From Geminicoccaceae bacterium (lineage in GTDB: Bacteria > Pseudomonadota > Alphaproteobacteria > Geminicoccales > Geminicoccaceae), in contig JACKIM010000001.1 of the NCBI GenBank assembly GCA_020638465.1, positions 124,001 to 188,000 on the forward strand: a stretch of 64,000 nucleotides of DNA, read 5' to 3'. Shown piece by piece: positions 1 to 8,185 of the stretch (positions are counted from its first letter, which is position 1; every line of letters starts with the position of its first letter). The position numbers were made by a program, and so were the translations under genes. The notes below the pieces were generated by a model, which did no database searches, was not told where the DNA came from, and saw only the letters and a list, made by a program, of their open reading frames with translations.

Positions 1-756
1 GGATCGGGGACGCGCCCCGCTCTCGATGATACCCCCAGACCGCCCGCGTCCCGGCCGCTCGCCGCCGAGCCGGCGGCCGGTCCCGTCAGCCTGCCATTCG
101 GTCATGGCTATGCGCCCAATGGTTCCTCATCCGACATCATCCAGGGTGCCCGTTCGCTCGCCGCGTCCTGTTCGACCATCGACGCCCTGCGCACCGCGCT
201 CGAATCGTTCGAGGGCTGCGCCCTGAAACGGACGGCGAACCGGCTGTGTTTCGGTGACGGCAATCCTGCCGCGTCGATCATGCTGATCGGCGAGGCACCG
301 GGAGCCGAGGAAGACCGGCAGGGCAAGCCCTTCGTCGGTCCGAGCGGGCGATTGCTCGACCGGATGCTGGCCGCCATCGGCCTCGGCCGCGAAACGGTCT
401 GGATCACCAACGCGATCTTCTGGCGTCCTCCGGGCAACCGGACGCCGACTGCCAACGAGATTGCCGTCTGTCAGCCCTTCGTCGAGCGCCAGATCGAGAT
501 CATGGCCCCCGAGATCATCGTTTTCGTGGGCGGAATCGCCGCCCGCACCCTGCTGGGTACCAGGGAGGGCGTCACGCGGCTTCGGGGGCGCCGCTTTTCC
601 TACGAGCCCGGAGATGGAAAACCGGCCATCCCCGCGATGGTCATGTTCCACCCGGCCTATCTGTTGCGCCAGCCTGCGCGCAAGAAAGAGTCCTGGCAGG
701 ACCTCATGACAGTCTCGGAGTGGCTGGAAGACGGCGCCATGCGGAGCATTCACTGA
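1..756 (+). CDS. Uracil-DNA glycosylase, family 4-like (5' end cut by window)
   Basis: The frame is open from base 1, so the N-terminus lies outside the window. The visible 251 residues start with a low-complexity Pro/Ala linker, followed by a family 4 uracil-DNA glycosylase domain. Motif 1 is GEAPGAEEDRQGKPFVG; RPPGNRTP and the closing HPAYLLRQP motif follow. The enzyme would excise uracil from DNA in base-excision repair. Family 4 enzymes usually hold a 4Fe-4S cluster with four Cys. Here one residue of the first Cys pair is Phe (FEGCAL), and the Cys normally preceding RPPGNR is Trp (FWRPPGNR). Only two of the four ligands remain, so a cluster is doubtful; several alphaproteobacterial relatives may be of this divergent type. 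It stops one base before the next gene's ATG. Confidence 0.87.
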   Translation, partial: GSGTRPALDDTPRPPASRPLAAEPAAGPVSLPFGHGYAPNGSSSDIIQGARSLAASCSTIDALRTALESFEGCALKRTANRLCFGDGNPAASIMLIGEAPGAEEDRQGKPFVGPSGRLLDRMLAAIGLGRETVWITNAIFWRPPGNRTPTANEIAVCQPFVERQIEIMAPEIIVFVGGIAARTLLGTREGVTRLRGRRFSYEPGDGKPAIPAMVMFHPAYLLRQPARKKESWQDLMTVSEWLEDGAMRSIH

Positions 757-757
757 C

Positions 758-2713
758 ATGACAAGATCAACCGCAATCAGCCGGGCCACGGCAGACACGG
801 GCGATATGCCCCCGGCGGACGCGGCTTTGGCGGATTCGCCGGCAGGGCCTGCCGGCAACGGGCGCCGGCGCGGCGTGGCGCGGCGGTGGCTGTCGGTCGT
901 CGGCGGGCCGATGCTCGCCTGCGGCCTGCTGGCGTCATGGTCCGGCACGGACACCGCCCTCGCCCAGAGTGCCGGCAGCGACGTCATGGTCGCCCGCCTC
1001 CTCCCGATGCAGGATATCCCGACCCAACTCGGAATCCTGCCGAGACCTCTGCCGACGGCGGACATTGCCCGTTACAAGATGATCTTCGAGTTGCAGGAAG
1101 AGGGGCACTGGAAAGAGGCCGACCATATCATCAGGGAGTTGCGCAGTCCTGTCCTGATGGGCCATGTCCTCGCCCAGCGCTACCTCCATCCCACGGCCTA
1201 CCGCTCGACCTTCAGGGAACTCTCGGACTGGCTTGAGGACTATGCGGATCTTCCGCAGGCTTCAGACATCTACGCACTTGCCGTCAAGCGGCGCCCCGCG
1301 GGGACGAAGGCGCCCGCCGAACCCGTCGCCGGCTATCTCGGCGGTTCCGGCCAGGAACTGCTTGAGGAGCGAAAGGTCGACTATGTAAGCGACAGGAAGC
1401 GGTCGGCCAGCCGGACGGTCGCCGTGCGGGACTGGCTGAACCGGATCGAGGAGCTGGTCAGCAAGGATCGCCCGACACAGGCGTCAGGATTGCTGAAGAA
1501 TTCGGCATCGCGTTATGCCGATACCGTCGAGCAGGATCTCGCGCGCTGGATCATCGCCAAGGGATATTTTGCCAACCGCAAGGACGCCGAGGCCCTCCGG
1601 TTTGCCGATCCCGCCGCCAGGCGCTCGGGCAAGTACGAGCCGCGCATCCATTGGACGGCAGGGCTTGCGGCCTGGAGACTGGGCAAGCTCGACGTTGCAC
1701 TCCGGCATTTTTCCGCGATGGCGCAAAGCGATGCACCGGGCGAGGAAGTGGCCGCCGCCTCCTTCTGGGCGGCAAGGGCTGCCCTGGCCCTGCGCAAGCC
1801 CGACAGGCACCAGCAGTTCCTCGAAAAGGCCGCGGAAGCGAGCGATCAGTTCTACGGCCTGCTCGCGCAGGGCCTCTTAGGATTGCGCATCAGCTTCGAC
1901 TGGCACGAATCCGGCCTGAACAACGACATGCGCAGTACGCTCATGCAGTTCCCCGGTGCCGTGCGGGCCATAGCCCTGGGGCAGGTCGAACGGCCGGACC
2001 TGGCCGAACGCGAGATCCGCAAGCTCGCCGCTCGGGCCCGCCCGAAGCTCACCGAGGCGCTCGCGGCCCTCGCAGAGAGCCTGCGCCTGCCCGCAGCACA
2101 GATGCGCGTCGCCCAGCGCCTGCGGCTGCAGGACGGCCGCAGTCATGACGGTGCCATGTATCCCCTTCCCGCATGGCGGCCCGAGACCGGCTTCCGCATC
2201 GATCGCGCCCTGCTGTTTTCGCTGATGCGCGCGGAAAGCGGCTTCGACCCGCATGCGCAGAGCGGCGCCGGCGCGCTGGGCGTCATGCAGGTCCTGCCCA
2301 GCACGGCCAGGGTGGTCGCAAAAAAGACCGACAATGTCGATTACACGGGCAAGAATTCCCTGCGGGAGCCGATCACCAACATGACGATCGGGCAGGCCTA
2401 TGTGGAGCGCCTGCTCGACAACGGCATCATCAATGGCAGCCTGATCCACACGATCGTCGCCTACAATGCCGGGCTGAAGCGGCTCGACGACTGGGTGGAC
2501 CGGTTCAAGGACCTCAACAACGATCCGTTGCTGTTCCTCGAAAGCGTGCCCATCCCCGAGACCCGCCTCTACGCCAAGAAGGTGATGGCCAACATGTGGG
2601 CCTATCGTGTCCGGCTGGAGCAGCCGACGGCATCGATGGAGCAACTGGCCCGCAACCAGTGGCCGATCTACAGTTCGTTCGATACTGGCCTGCGCTATGC
2701 CCGGAAGAATTGA
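758..2713 (+). CDS. slt: Soluble lytic murein transglycosylase (Slt70 type)
   Basis: This 651-aa periplasmic enzyme would cleave peptidoglycan glycan strands, leaving 1,6-anhydromuramoyl ends. A basic N-terminus (GRRRGVARRW) is followed by a hydrophobic stretch ending in ALAQSA, which looks like an export signal. A long alpha-helical superhelical region occupies most of the protein. The C-terminal SLT domain contains RAESGFDPHAQSGAGALGVM, with the catalytic Glu at residue 493, then QVLPSTA and the AYNAG motif. Length agrees with the Slt70 family. The ATG lies one base after the glycosylase stop, and the 3' end overlaps moaB, so the three genes probably share a transcript. Confidence 0.93.
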   Translation: MTRSTAISRATADTGDMPPADAALADSPAGPAGNGRRRGVARRWLSVVGGPMLACGLLASWSGTDTALAQSAGSDVMVARLLPMQDIPTQLGILPRPLPTADIARYKMIFELQEEGHWKEADHIIRELRSPVLMGHVLAQRYLHPTAYRSTFRELSDWLEDYADLPQASDIYALAVKRRPAGTKAPAEPVAGYLGGSGQELLEERKVDYVSDRKRSASRTVAVRDWLNRIEELVSKDRPTQASGLLKNSASRYADTVEQDLARWIIAKGYFANRKDAEALRFADPAARRSGKYEPRIHWTAGLAAWRLGKLDVALRHFSAMAQSDAPGEEVAAASFWAARAALALRKPDRHQQFLEKAAEASDQFYGLLAQGLLGLRISFDWHESGLNNDMRSTLMQFPGAVRAIALGQVERPDLAEREIRKLAARARPKLTEALAALAESLRLPAAQMRVAQRLRLQDGRSHDGAMYPLPAWRPETGFRIDRALLFSLMRAESGFDPHAQSGAGALGVMQVLPSTARVVAKKTDNVDYTGKNSLREPITNMTIGQAYVERLLDNGIINGSLIHTIVAYNAGLKRLDDWVDRFKDLNNDPLLFLESVPIPETRLYAKKVMANMWAYRVRLEQPTASMEQLARNQWPIYSSFDTGLRYARKN

Positions 2714-3242
2714 CGAGACCCTCGCTTTCCAGCCGTTGAATATCGCCGTCCTGACCGTTTCGGATACCCGGACGATGGCAGACGACCGTTCGGGCGATGT
2801 GCTGGTCGAACTTCTCCGCAAGGGCGGACACAGTCTGGCCGACCGGGCCATCGTCCGCGACGAGCGGGACGCTATCGCCACGCACCTGCGCGAATGGTCC
2901 GGCCGGGAAGGAATCGAGGTGATCCTGACCACCGGCGGCACCGGGGTGACCGGTCGCGACGTCACACCGGAAGCCCTCGACAGCGTTGCGGAGAAGAAAA
3001 TTCCCGGTTTCGGCGAATTGTTCAGATGGCTTTCGTTTGACAAAATAGGAACATCGACCATCCAGTCCCGCGCCGACGCCGGGGTCGTCAATGGCACCTA
3101 TGTCTTCGTCCTGCCCGGCTCTCCCGGTGCCTGTCGGGATGCGTGGGAAGGTATCCTGTCGACACAGCTCGACGTTCGCCACAAGCCCTGCAACTTCGCC
3201 GAACTGCTGCCGAGGCTTCGCGAGCATCTGGCCACAGGCTGA
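2697..3242 (+). CDS. moaB: Molybdenum cofactor biosynthesis protein MoaB
   Basis: This 181-aa protein of the MogA/MoaB family would adenylylate molybdopterin ahead of molybdate insertion. Supporting motifs are LTVSDTRTMADDRSG near the N-terminus, the molybdopterin-binding TTGGTGVTGRDVTPEA, and FVLPGSPGA towards the C-terminus. I chose the ATG at 2697, which overlaps the end of slt by 17 bases; an upstream in-frame ATG would extend far into slt with unrelated sequence. Molybdenum cofactor is required by the formate dehydrogenase encoded 13 kb downstream. Confidence 0.93.
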   Translation: MPGRIDETLAFQPLNIAVLTVSDTRTMADDRSGDVLVELLRKGGHSLADRAIVRDERDAIATHLREWSGREGIEVILTTGGTGVTGRDVTPEALDSVAEKKIPGFGELFRWLSFDKIGTSTIQSRADAGVVNGTYVFVLPGSPGACRDAWEGILSTQLDVRHKPCNFAELLPRLREHLATG

Positions 3243-3316
3243 CCGGACAGCCTTTCCGCTGGCAGCGACACCCGGTTGCAGTCCGCTGCGCCTTCCGTTT
3301 CCGCGCCTTTCCCGGT

Positions 3317-3340
3317 CGTTTGGGCAATCCTGCCCAAACG
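3317..3340. repeat. Perfect 10-bp inverted repeat between convergent genes
   Basis: CGTTTGGGCA and its exact reverse complement are separated by four bases (ATCC), lying between moaB and the LysE-type gene. A run of A follows on the plus strand (T before the hairpin on the minus strand). It is therefore not a canonical intrinsic terminator in either direction, but it could still end transcription or block read-through. Confidence 0.45.
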
Positions 3341-3349
3341 GGAAAAAAC

Positions 3350-3968
3350 CTATTGCACGGGCGCGGCCGATGATGACGCTTCCACCGTGGCGTCAGTGGC
3401 GTCATGCCACAATGACAGCACACCGGCCGCCACCAGGCAAAGCGCTCCGCCACGCTGGAAACGGCAGCGCATGGCCGGCGATATTGATCGCCGCGAGGAG
3501 AAGGAAAGTCGCGCCCAGAATGGCGAATTGCAGGATGAGGGGACGGTCGAGAACCACGAACTGGGGCATGAAGGCGACAAAGAACAGGATGCTCTTGGGG
3601 TTGAGCATGGTGATCCAGAACGCCCGCATCGAGGGATTCTCGGGCCGGGCACGCCGGGCATCATCGGACAATGCATGCAGCCGGCCCGCATCGCGCCACA
3701 GATTGATGCCGATCCAGACCAGATAGGCGGCACCCGCGACCTTGACGATGGAAAAGATGGTAGCCGACAGCGCCAGAATGGTGCCGACACCGGCCAGGGA
3801 AAGCGCCATCGCCACCAGATCGCCGGCAACGACGCCCGGAACCGCGCTCAGCGCCATCCTGCGCCCGCGAGTGAGCCCCACGGCGACGACATAGACCACG
3901 GTCGGCCCCGGAATGATGAGAATGACGCTCGCCGCGATGACAAAGGCCAGCCAGAGATGCAGTGACAT
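3350..3968 (-). pseudogene. LysE/RhtB family exporter with C-terminal deletion/frameshift
   Basis: The first ~165 codons encode a normal amino-acid exporter of the LysE/RhtB family: an N-terminal helix with IIPGPTVVYVV, several membrane helices, and the signature ITMLNPKSILFFVAFMPQF. In the frame of the start codon the protein ends at 3402 with a non-family tail (PFPAWRSALPGGG). The +1 frame at that point continues as RGGALCLVAAGVLSLW, which matches the last transmembrane helix of the family and runs to a stop at 3350. About 20 residues normally between the two parts are missing. This suggests a deletion with frameshift near 3460-3475. The shortened 188-aa product could still be made; export function is doubtful. 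Confidence 0.68.
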
Positions 3969-4184
3969 GGGCCGATTCTCCCCTTCCTGAAGAAGGTCGA
4001 CGTTAGGGTATCCGCAGCGATCGGGCGACAGTTTCCTGCTCGGGGATATCCATCCTTATTCCATGGGTCACGAGAGACTGGCGGTGTTGTGAGCGCCAAT
4101 CCGTCGATACGACATGACGGCTTGCCATGGTGAGAGTGACAGCGTACGCCACGGGGTCCCGAGAATGAACGGACCGCCCCTGTC

Positions 4185-5501
4185 GTGCCTCCCTATCGCC
4201 AGTCCTTCCGCCTCGCCGTGCCCCTGATCCTGTCCAACGCCACCGTGCCGCTGCTGGGCATGGTCGATACAGCCGTGATCGGGCGCCTGCCGGAGCCGCA
4301 CCATCTGGGAGCGGTCGCTCTCGGGTCCGTCATCATGAGTACCCTGATGTGGCTGAACGGTTTTCTGCGCATCGGCACAGGTGGCCTCACGGCACAGGCC
4401 TTCGGCGCGGAGGATCCTGACCAGTTGCGCATCGTGCCGCTGCGCGCGGCCCTGGTGGCCCTCGTGACCTCGCTGCTGATCCTCGGCACGGCCCCCGCGC
4501 TGATGAGCGGCGCGCGCCTGGTCTTCGCACCGGGCGAGGCTGTTGCCGCCGGGATGGATACCTACCTCGCCATCCGCATCGCCGGCATTCCGGCGATCCT
4601 GCTCACCCAGGTGTCGGTAGGCTGGTTCCTCGGCCAACAGCGTCCACTGCTGCCGCTGCTGGTGATGCTCACCGCCAACGGCCTGAACGCCGTGCTCGAC
4701 ATCGTGCTGGTCCTGAAGCTGGGCTATGGCGTGGAGGGCGTGGCCGTGGCCACCGTGGCCGCAGAATACACGGCCCTGGCCATCGCGCTGCTCCTGGCCC
4801 GTCGACAACTTCGCCTGTTGCCGCGCGCGCCCCTGCCCTGGCGGCGCATCGTCGATCCCGCGGCGCTCGGGCGCTTCTTCCGTCTCAGCCGCGATCTCGT
4901 GCTGCGTACGCTGGTCATGGAAACGGTATTCATCGGCTTTGCCGCCCTCGGTACGCGCCAGGGCGAACTCATCCTCGCCGCCAATGCCGTGCTGATGAAC
5001 TTCTTCACCCTTCAGGCCCACGGTCTCGACGGTTTTTCCGATGCGACCGAGGCCATGACCGGACGGGCCGTCGGCCGCCGCTCGGGTCCCGAACTCCGGG
5101 ACGCAGCCATTGCGGGCTTTGTCAATGCCGGCCTTCTCGCCCTGCTCATCACGGCGGGCTTCATCGCCTTCGGCACGACCATCGTCGATCTGCTCACCAC
5201 CATCGAATCCGTGCGCGAAACCGCCCGCATCTACCTGCCCTACGTCATGGCACTGCCGCTGGTGTCGGTCTGGGCCTTCGTCATGGACGGCATATTCTTC
5301 GGCGCCACCCGGGCCCGCGAGTTGCGCAACGCCATGCTGCTGTCGGCCCTGGTATTCGTGGCGCTCACCGCCGCATTCCTGCCTCACATGGGCAATCACG
5401 GCCTGTGGGCGGCCTTCCTCATCTACATGGGGACACGCGGCATCATTCTCTGGTCGATCTACTGGCGATCCGATCGCGGTGCCGGATTCGCCTGCCCCTG
5501 A
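4185..5501 (+). CDS. MATE family multidrug/DinF-type efflux transporter
   Basis: This 438-aa protein is hydrophobic throughout, consistent with about twelve membrane helices and the usual length of the MATE/DinF family, which exports drugs or organic cations in exchange for Na+ or H+. The N-terminal signature is VPLILSNATVPLLGMVDTAVIG, and the first-half motif GTGGLTAQAFG is clear. The start is a GTG at 4185; the nearest upstream ATG (4165) is out of frame. The last 43 bases overlap the 3' end of the convergent hydroxylase gene. Substrate cannot be read from the sequence. Confidence 0.9.
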   Translation: MPPYRQSFRLAVPLILSNATVPLLGMVDTAVIGRLPEPHHLGAVALGSVIMSTLMWLNGFLRIGTGGLTAQAFGAEDPDQLRIVPLRAALVALVTSLLILGTAPALMSGARLVFAPGEAVAAGMDTYLAIRIAGIPAILLTQVSVGWFLGQQRPLLPLLVMLTANGLNAVLDIVLVLKLGYGVEGVAVATVAAEYTALAIALLLARRQLRLLPRAPLPWRRIVDPAALGRFFRLSRDLVLRTLVMETVFIGFAALGTRQGELILAANAVLMNFFTLQAHGLDGFSDATEAMTGRAVGRRSGPELRDAAIAGFVNAGLLALLITAGFIAFGTTIVDLLTTIESVRETARIYLPYVMALPLVSVWAFVMDGIFFGATRARELRNAMLLSALVFVALTAAFLPHMGNHGLWAAFLIYMGTRGIILWSIYWRSDRGAGFACP

Positions 5502-6304
5502 GAACCGAAGGGTGCCATCAGCAGGCGCAGGAGCGGCCGCTCGCGCATCCGCTCCACCCCCAGCTTCATCCCGGAAAAACGTCGTGTCGCACTGCGCGAG
5601 CCGAAGATGCGGTCCCAGAAGCTGAACAGCGTACCGTAATTGCTGTCCGTGTCCCGACGCAACGCGTGATGGTGGACCCAATGGATCCCGGGCGTGACGA
5701 TGATCCTCGACAGCCGGCGCTCCACCCATGGCGGCAGGGCGGCATCGCTGTGATGGAAGATGGCGCAGACCAGCACGATGGTCTCGAACAGGATCACCGA
5801 TGCCATCGGCATGCCGAACAGGATCACCACCAGCGCCCGGACCAGTGCGGAGAGGACCACTTCCCCGACGTGGAAACGAAAGGCGCTGGTGGTGTCCAGC
5901 AACTCATCCAGATGATGCACCTGATGGAAGCGCCACAGGAACGGGACCTCGTGATTGGCCCGATGCCAGGCATAGATCCACAGGTCGAGCACGAGGATGT
6001 CGAGCGGCCAGCCCGACCATGCGGGCCGCAAGCCGAGATCGAACCCCGCTGCCCACCATGTCACCGGCAGGACGATGAGCGGTCCCGCTGCCGCATTCAC
6101 CGTCACCAGCGCCGCATGCCGTCCGAGCCGCTGCCACGCAGCCCGGCCGGCATGCCCCGCACGCAACAGCAGGGGCCGCGGATCGGCAGGTCGCACGCGT
6201 TCCCACAGACCGAACAGGAGGAGTGCCGCCAGCACACCTCCCGTCTTCACCGACAGCAATGTCTGGATATCCACCGCACCCGTCCCGTTGCGACACGACG
6301 ACAT
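5459..6304 (-). CDS. Sterol desaturase / fatty acid hydroxylase family membrane protein
   Basis: An integral membrane di-iron oxygenase of the ERG3/fatty acid hydroxylase superfamily. The histidine clusters binding the two irons are visible in order: HRANH, HQVHH, FHH and HWVHHH. Hydrophobic helices flank them. Such proteins hydroxylate or desaturate lipid chains; the actual substrate (sterol, hopanoid, carotenoid or fatty acid) is unknown. I used ATG at 6304; an in-frame TTG at 6337 would add 11 residues. It is convergent with and overlaps the MATE gene. Confidence 0.86.
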   Translation of the reverse strand: MSSCRNGTGAVDIQTLLSVKTGGVLAALLLFGLWERVRPADPRPLLLRAGHAGRAAWQRLGRHAALVTVNAAAGPLIVLPVTWWAAGFDLGLRPAWSGWPLDILVLDLWIYAWHRANHEVPFLWRFHQVHHLDELLDTTSAFRFHVGEVVLSALVRALVVILFGMPMASVILFETIVLVCAIFHHSDAALPPWVERRLSRIIVTPGIHWVHHHALRRDTDSNYGTLFSFWDRIFGSRSATRRFSGMKLGVERMRERPLLRLLMAPFGSQGQANPAPRSDRQ

Positions 6305-6434
6305 GACTGGCTTGGCCGACCTTTTCCCGATCGTCAACCAACCGGATCATGGATGCACGCCTTTGTCGTGCCGACCCTGCCAATCCCCCTTGCCGCCACC
6401 GCGCAACTCCACTATACCCGGCGCCGCTGGTCGA

Positions 6435-6511
6435 CGGAGTGTAGCTCAGCCTGGTAGAGCACTGTCTTCGGGAGGCAGGGGTCGGGTGTTCGAATCACCC
6501 CACTCCGACCA
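6435..6511 (+). tRNA. tRNA-Pro (anticodon CGG)
   Basis: Complete 77-nt cloverleaf. The acceptor CGGAGTG pairs with CACTCCG; the D arm is GCTC...GAGC; the anticodon stem CTGTC/GGCAG carries loop TTCGGGA, giving anticodon CGG (codon CCG). The T arm is GGGTG TTCGAAT CACCC, followed by A and an encoded CCA. A C1-G72 first pair is typical of bacterial tRNA-Pro. An IS1595 element is inserted 52 bases downstream. Confidence 0.97.
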
Positions 6512-6563
6512 GATATTTCCTGTTGAACGGTGAGGCCATCGGTCTCTCGTGTTCCAGCGGGCA

Positions 6564-6571
6564 ACTTCTTT
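6564..6571 (+). repeat. 8-bp target duplication, left side of IS1595 element
   Basis: ACTTCTTT directly precedes the left terminal repeat GGCTCAGTTC. The identical octamer follows the right terminal repeat at 10011-10018. An 8-bp duplication is the usual length for the IS1595 family. Confidence 0.9.
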
Positions 6572-6592
6572 GGCTCAGTTCGCAGTAAATAT

Positions 6593-6611
6593 CCCCCGGC
6601 AGAGCCGGGGG
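6593..6611. repeat. Right-end hairpin of the IS200/IS605 element
   Basis: CCCCCGGC-AGA-GCCGGGGG is a perfect 8-bp stem with a 3-nt loop, located downstream of tnpA. It is almost the same as the opposite end hairpin and is the probable TnpA binding structure. Confidence 0.75.
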
Positions 6612-6690
6612 CTTTGGTTGAGAGCCGCTCAAAGCGGCGGTTTGCGGCGCTGCGCGGCCGCAATCTGTTCGCCGCCTGAAGGCGGCATGT

Positions 6691-7122
6691 TCAGGGTAAC
6701 AGCGCGAGTTGATCGAGCCGGCGATCTTCCTTCTCCTGATTGCGAATGTAGTCGCGGATGACCGTTTCGTCTCGCCCGACCGTGCTGACAAAATATCCTC
6801 TTGCCCAGAAATGTTGGCCAACGAAATTGCGTCGGCGTTCGCCATAAACACGGGCTAAGTGAATGGCGCTCTTCCCTTTGATGAAGCCGACGACATTGGA
6901 GACAGCATATTTGGGGGGAATGGCGAGCATCATGTGGACGTGATCCGGTAGCAGATGACCTTCTATGACCTTGCTCTCCTTTTGTTTGGCTAGCTGTCGA
7001 AAAACCGCGCCGAGATGTGGGCGCAGGCCTGTATACAGCGTCTTGCGTCGGCATTTCGGGATAAAGACGACATGATATTTGCAGTCCCAAACGCTGTGAC
7101 TTAGGCTCTGATACGTGTCCAT
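6691..7122 (-). CDS. tnpA: IS200/IS605 transposase TnpA (HUH Y1 type)
   Basis: This 143-aa single-domain enzyme is of normal length for IS200-type Y1 transposases, which cut and rejoin single-stranded DNA through a tyrosine. The family start YHVVFIPKCRRKTLY is clear. The metal-binding HUH motif appears as HVHM within LLPDHVHMMLAIPP. The late Tyr in VIRDYIRNQEKED is the likely nucleophile. The reading frame is uninterrupted, so the protein may be active. No TnpB/IscB partner is present. Confidence 0.93.
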   Translation of the reverse strand: MDTYQSLSHSVWDCKYHVVFIPKCRRKTLYTGLRPHLGAVFRQLAKQKESKVIEGHLLPDHVHMMLAIPPKYAVSNVVGFIKGKSAIHLARVYGERRRNFVGQHFWARGYFVSTVGRDETVIRDYIRNQEKEDRRLDQLALLP

Positions 7123-7205
7123 CGCTGACGTTCCTTCCGTATGCGTGGTGGCAAACGAAAGAAACCCGGCGATGGACTGCCGGAAACGTCAAACTCGGGC
7201 TGCCG

Positions 7206-7222
7206 CCCCGGCATAGCCGGGG
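7206..7222. repeat. Left-end hairpin of the IS200/IS605 element
   Basis: CCCCGGC-ATA-GCCGGGG is a 7-bp stem with a 3-nt loop, upstream of tnpA. It mirrors the hairpin at the other end of the element. Confidence 0.72.
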
Positions 7223-7238
7223 GATCTCCTATTTTAGT

Positions 7239-8160
7239 TTAGCTGTTGATGGCCAACCGCAACCATTCACGATGGTCCGGAACATCGGGCTTTTTGTCGA
7301 GCACGTGGTGCCATGCCAGATAGTTCGGCAGGTATTTCGTGGCGACGCCGTTGAAGGCGGCGATCCAGCTCTTGAGGCGGCTGTGGCGGGCGTTGGCGTT
7401 CTGGATGTGCCAGCTTTTGTCGCGGACATGCTCGCCGTGGCGGCTGTTGACGGGCTCGTGATGGATGCCGTGACGATCGGCAACCAGGCGGAAGGCCGCG
7501 TGGCTGTCGGTACATAGGACGCCGTCGGCGGGCAGGCTGGCGCCGATGGCGGCGTCGATGGCATCGGCACTACGGTCGGCCAGAACCGCCGCGCGTGTCG
7601 ATCCGGTGCGGTCGCGGGCGACCAGCACAGGTACCTGCTCGTCGCTCAAGCCGCGCTTGCGGGCCGGTGTGGCGCGTCTTTTGGGCGGTCGCGGCGGCGG
7701 ATCAGCCTGCTTTCGCCAGCACCGCGACCCCTTGAACGAACGCCGGAAGAAGGTCTCGTCGGCTTCGACGATACCCGAAAGCGCCTCGGCATCGGCCACG
7801 CCCGCCCGAAGAAAGCGATGCCGCCAGCGAAAGCTCGTCGCCACCACCACCCGGCAGATCTTCGCTGCCTTGCGAACAGTGTCACTTCGGGAAAGACAGG
7901 CGGTGAAGCTCAACCATTGCGCCTTCCTGCGCAGGCGCGCCAGCGGTGTGCCGGTCAGCGCGTTGAACGTCCGGCCGCAGGTCGCACACCGAAAACGCCG
8001 CAACCCGTGACTCCTGCCCCACGGCTTCGAACCTTCCGCCCGGCAATGCGGGCAGGCCGGTTCCGGGCGAAGGCGAGCTTCCAGAAGCCCGATCACCACC
8101 GCCTCGTCCCCGCCACCGGCAAGCGCCGCTTCGAGCCGTTGTTTCTGCTCAACGTCAAGG
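7239..8160 (-). pseudogene. IS1595-family transposase, main fragment (interrupted by IS66)
   Basis: This is the larger part of an IS1595/ISXO2-like transposase. It has an N-terminal zinc ribbon (CPHC...CATCG), then a DDE-like core with GIVEADETFF, LCTDSHAAF and the family motif HIQNANARHSRLKSW followed by KYLPNYLAW. The gene is broken at 8160 by an IS66 insertion. Codons 1-14 and part of 15 lie at 9905-9948. Joining 7239-8160 with 9905-9948 gives exactly 966 nt, a continuous 321-aa frame, so the IS66 insertion is the only visible lesion. Translation of this fragment would begin inside IS66 sequence and give a chimeric N-terminus. Confidence 0.92.
8153..8160 (+). repeat. 8-bp target duplication, left side of IS66 element
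   Basis: CGTCAAGG is immediately outside the IS66 left terminal repeat; the same octamer is at 9897-9904. Eight bases is the usual duplication size of the IS66 family. Confidence 0.93.
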
Positions 8161-8183
8161 GTAACCGGTGCAAAAGTCCGGGC
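8161..8183. repeat. IS66 left terminal inverted repeat
   Basis: The sequence beginning GTAACCGGTGCAAAAGTCCG is matched inverted at 9874-9896. The GTAA start is typical of IS66 ends. Confidence 0.9.
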
Positions 8184-8185
8184 GA

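Larger units (their letters stand above)
6588..7232 (-). mobile_element. IS200/IS605-family element (ends approximate)
   Basis: It contains one tnpA gene (6691-7122) bounded by subterminal hairpins at 6593-6611 and 7206-7222, as expected for an element excised and inserted as single-stranded DNA with no target duplication. The decamer ATCCCCCGGC at 6591 recurs inverted at 7216-7225. Exact tips cannot be fixed by eye. It lies between the left terminal repeat and the stop codon of the IS1595 transposase. Confidence 0.8.

Noticed and set aside
3317..3340. Canonical Rho-independent terminator for moaB
   Set aside because: The stem is followed by GGAAAAAA on the plus strand, with no T tract, so it is listed only as an inverted repeat.
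4068..5729. 553-codon minus-strand frame spanning the MATE gene and the hydroxylase 3' end
   Set aside because: It is rich in Gln/Asp/Gly without domain features and lies opposite two well-supported membrane protein genes.
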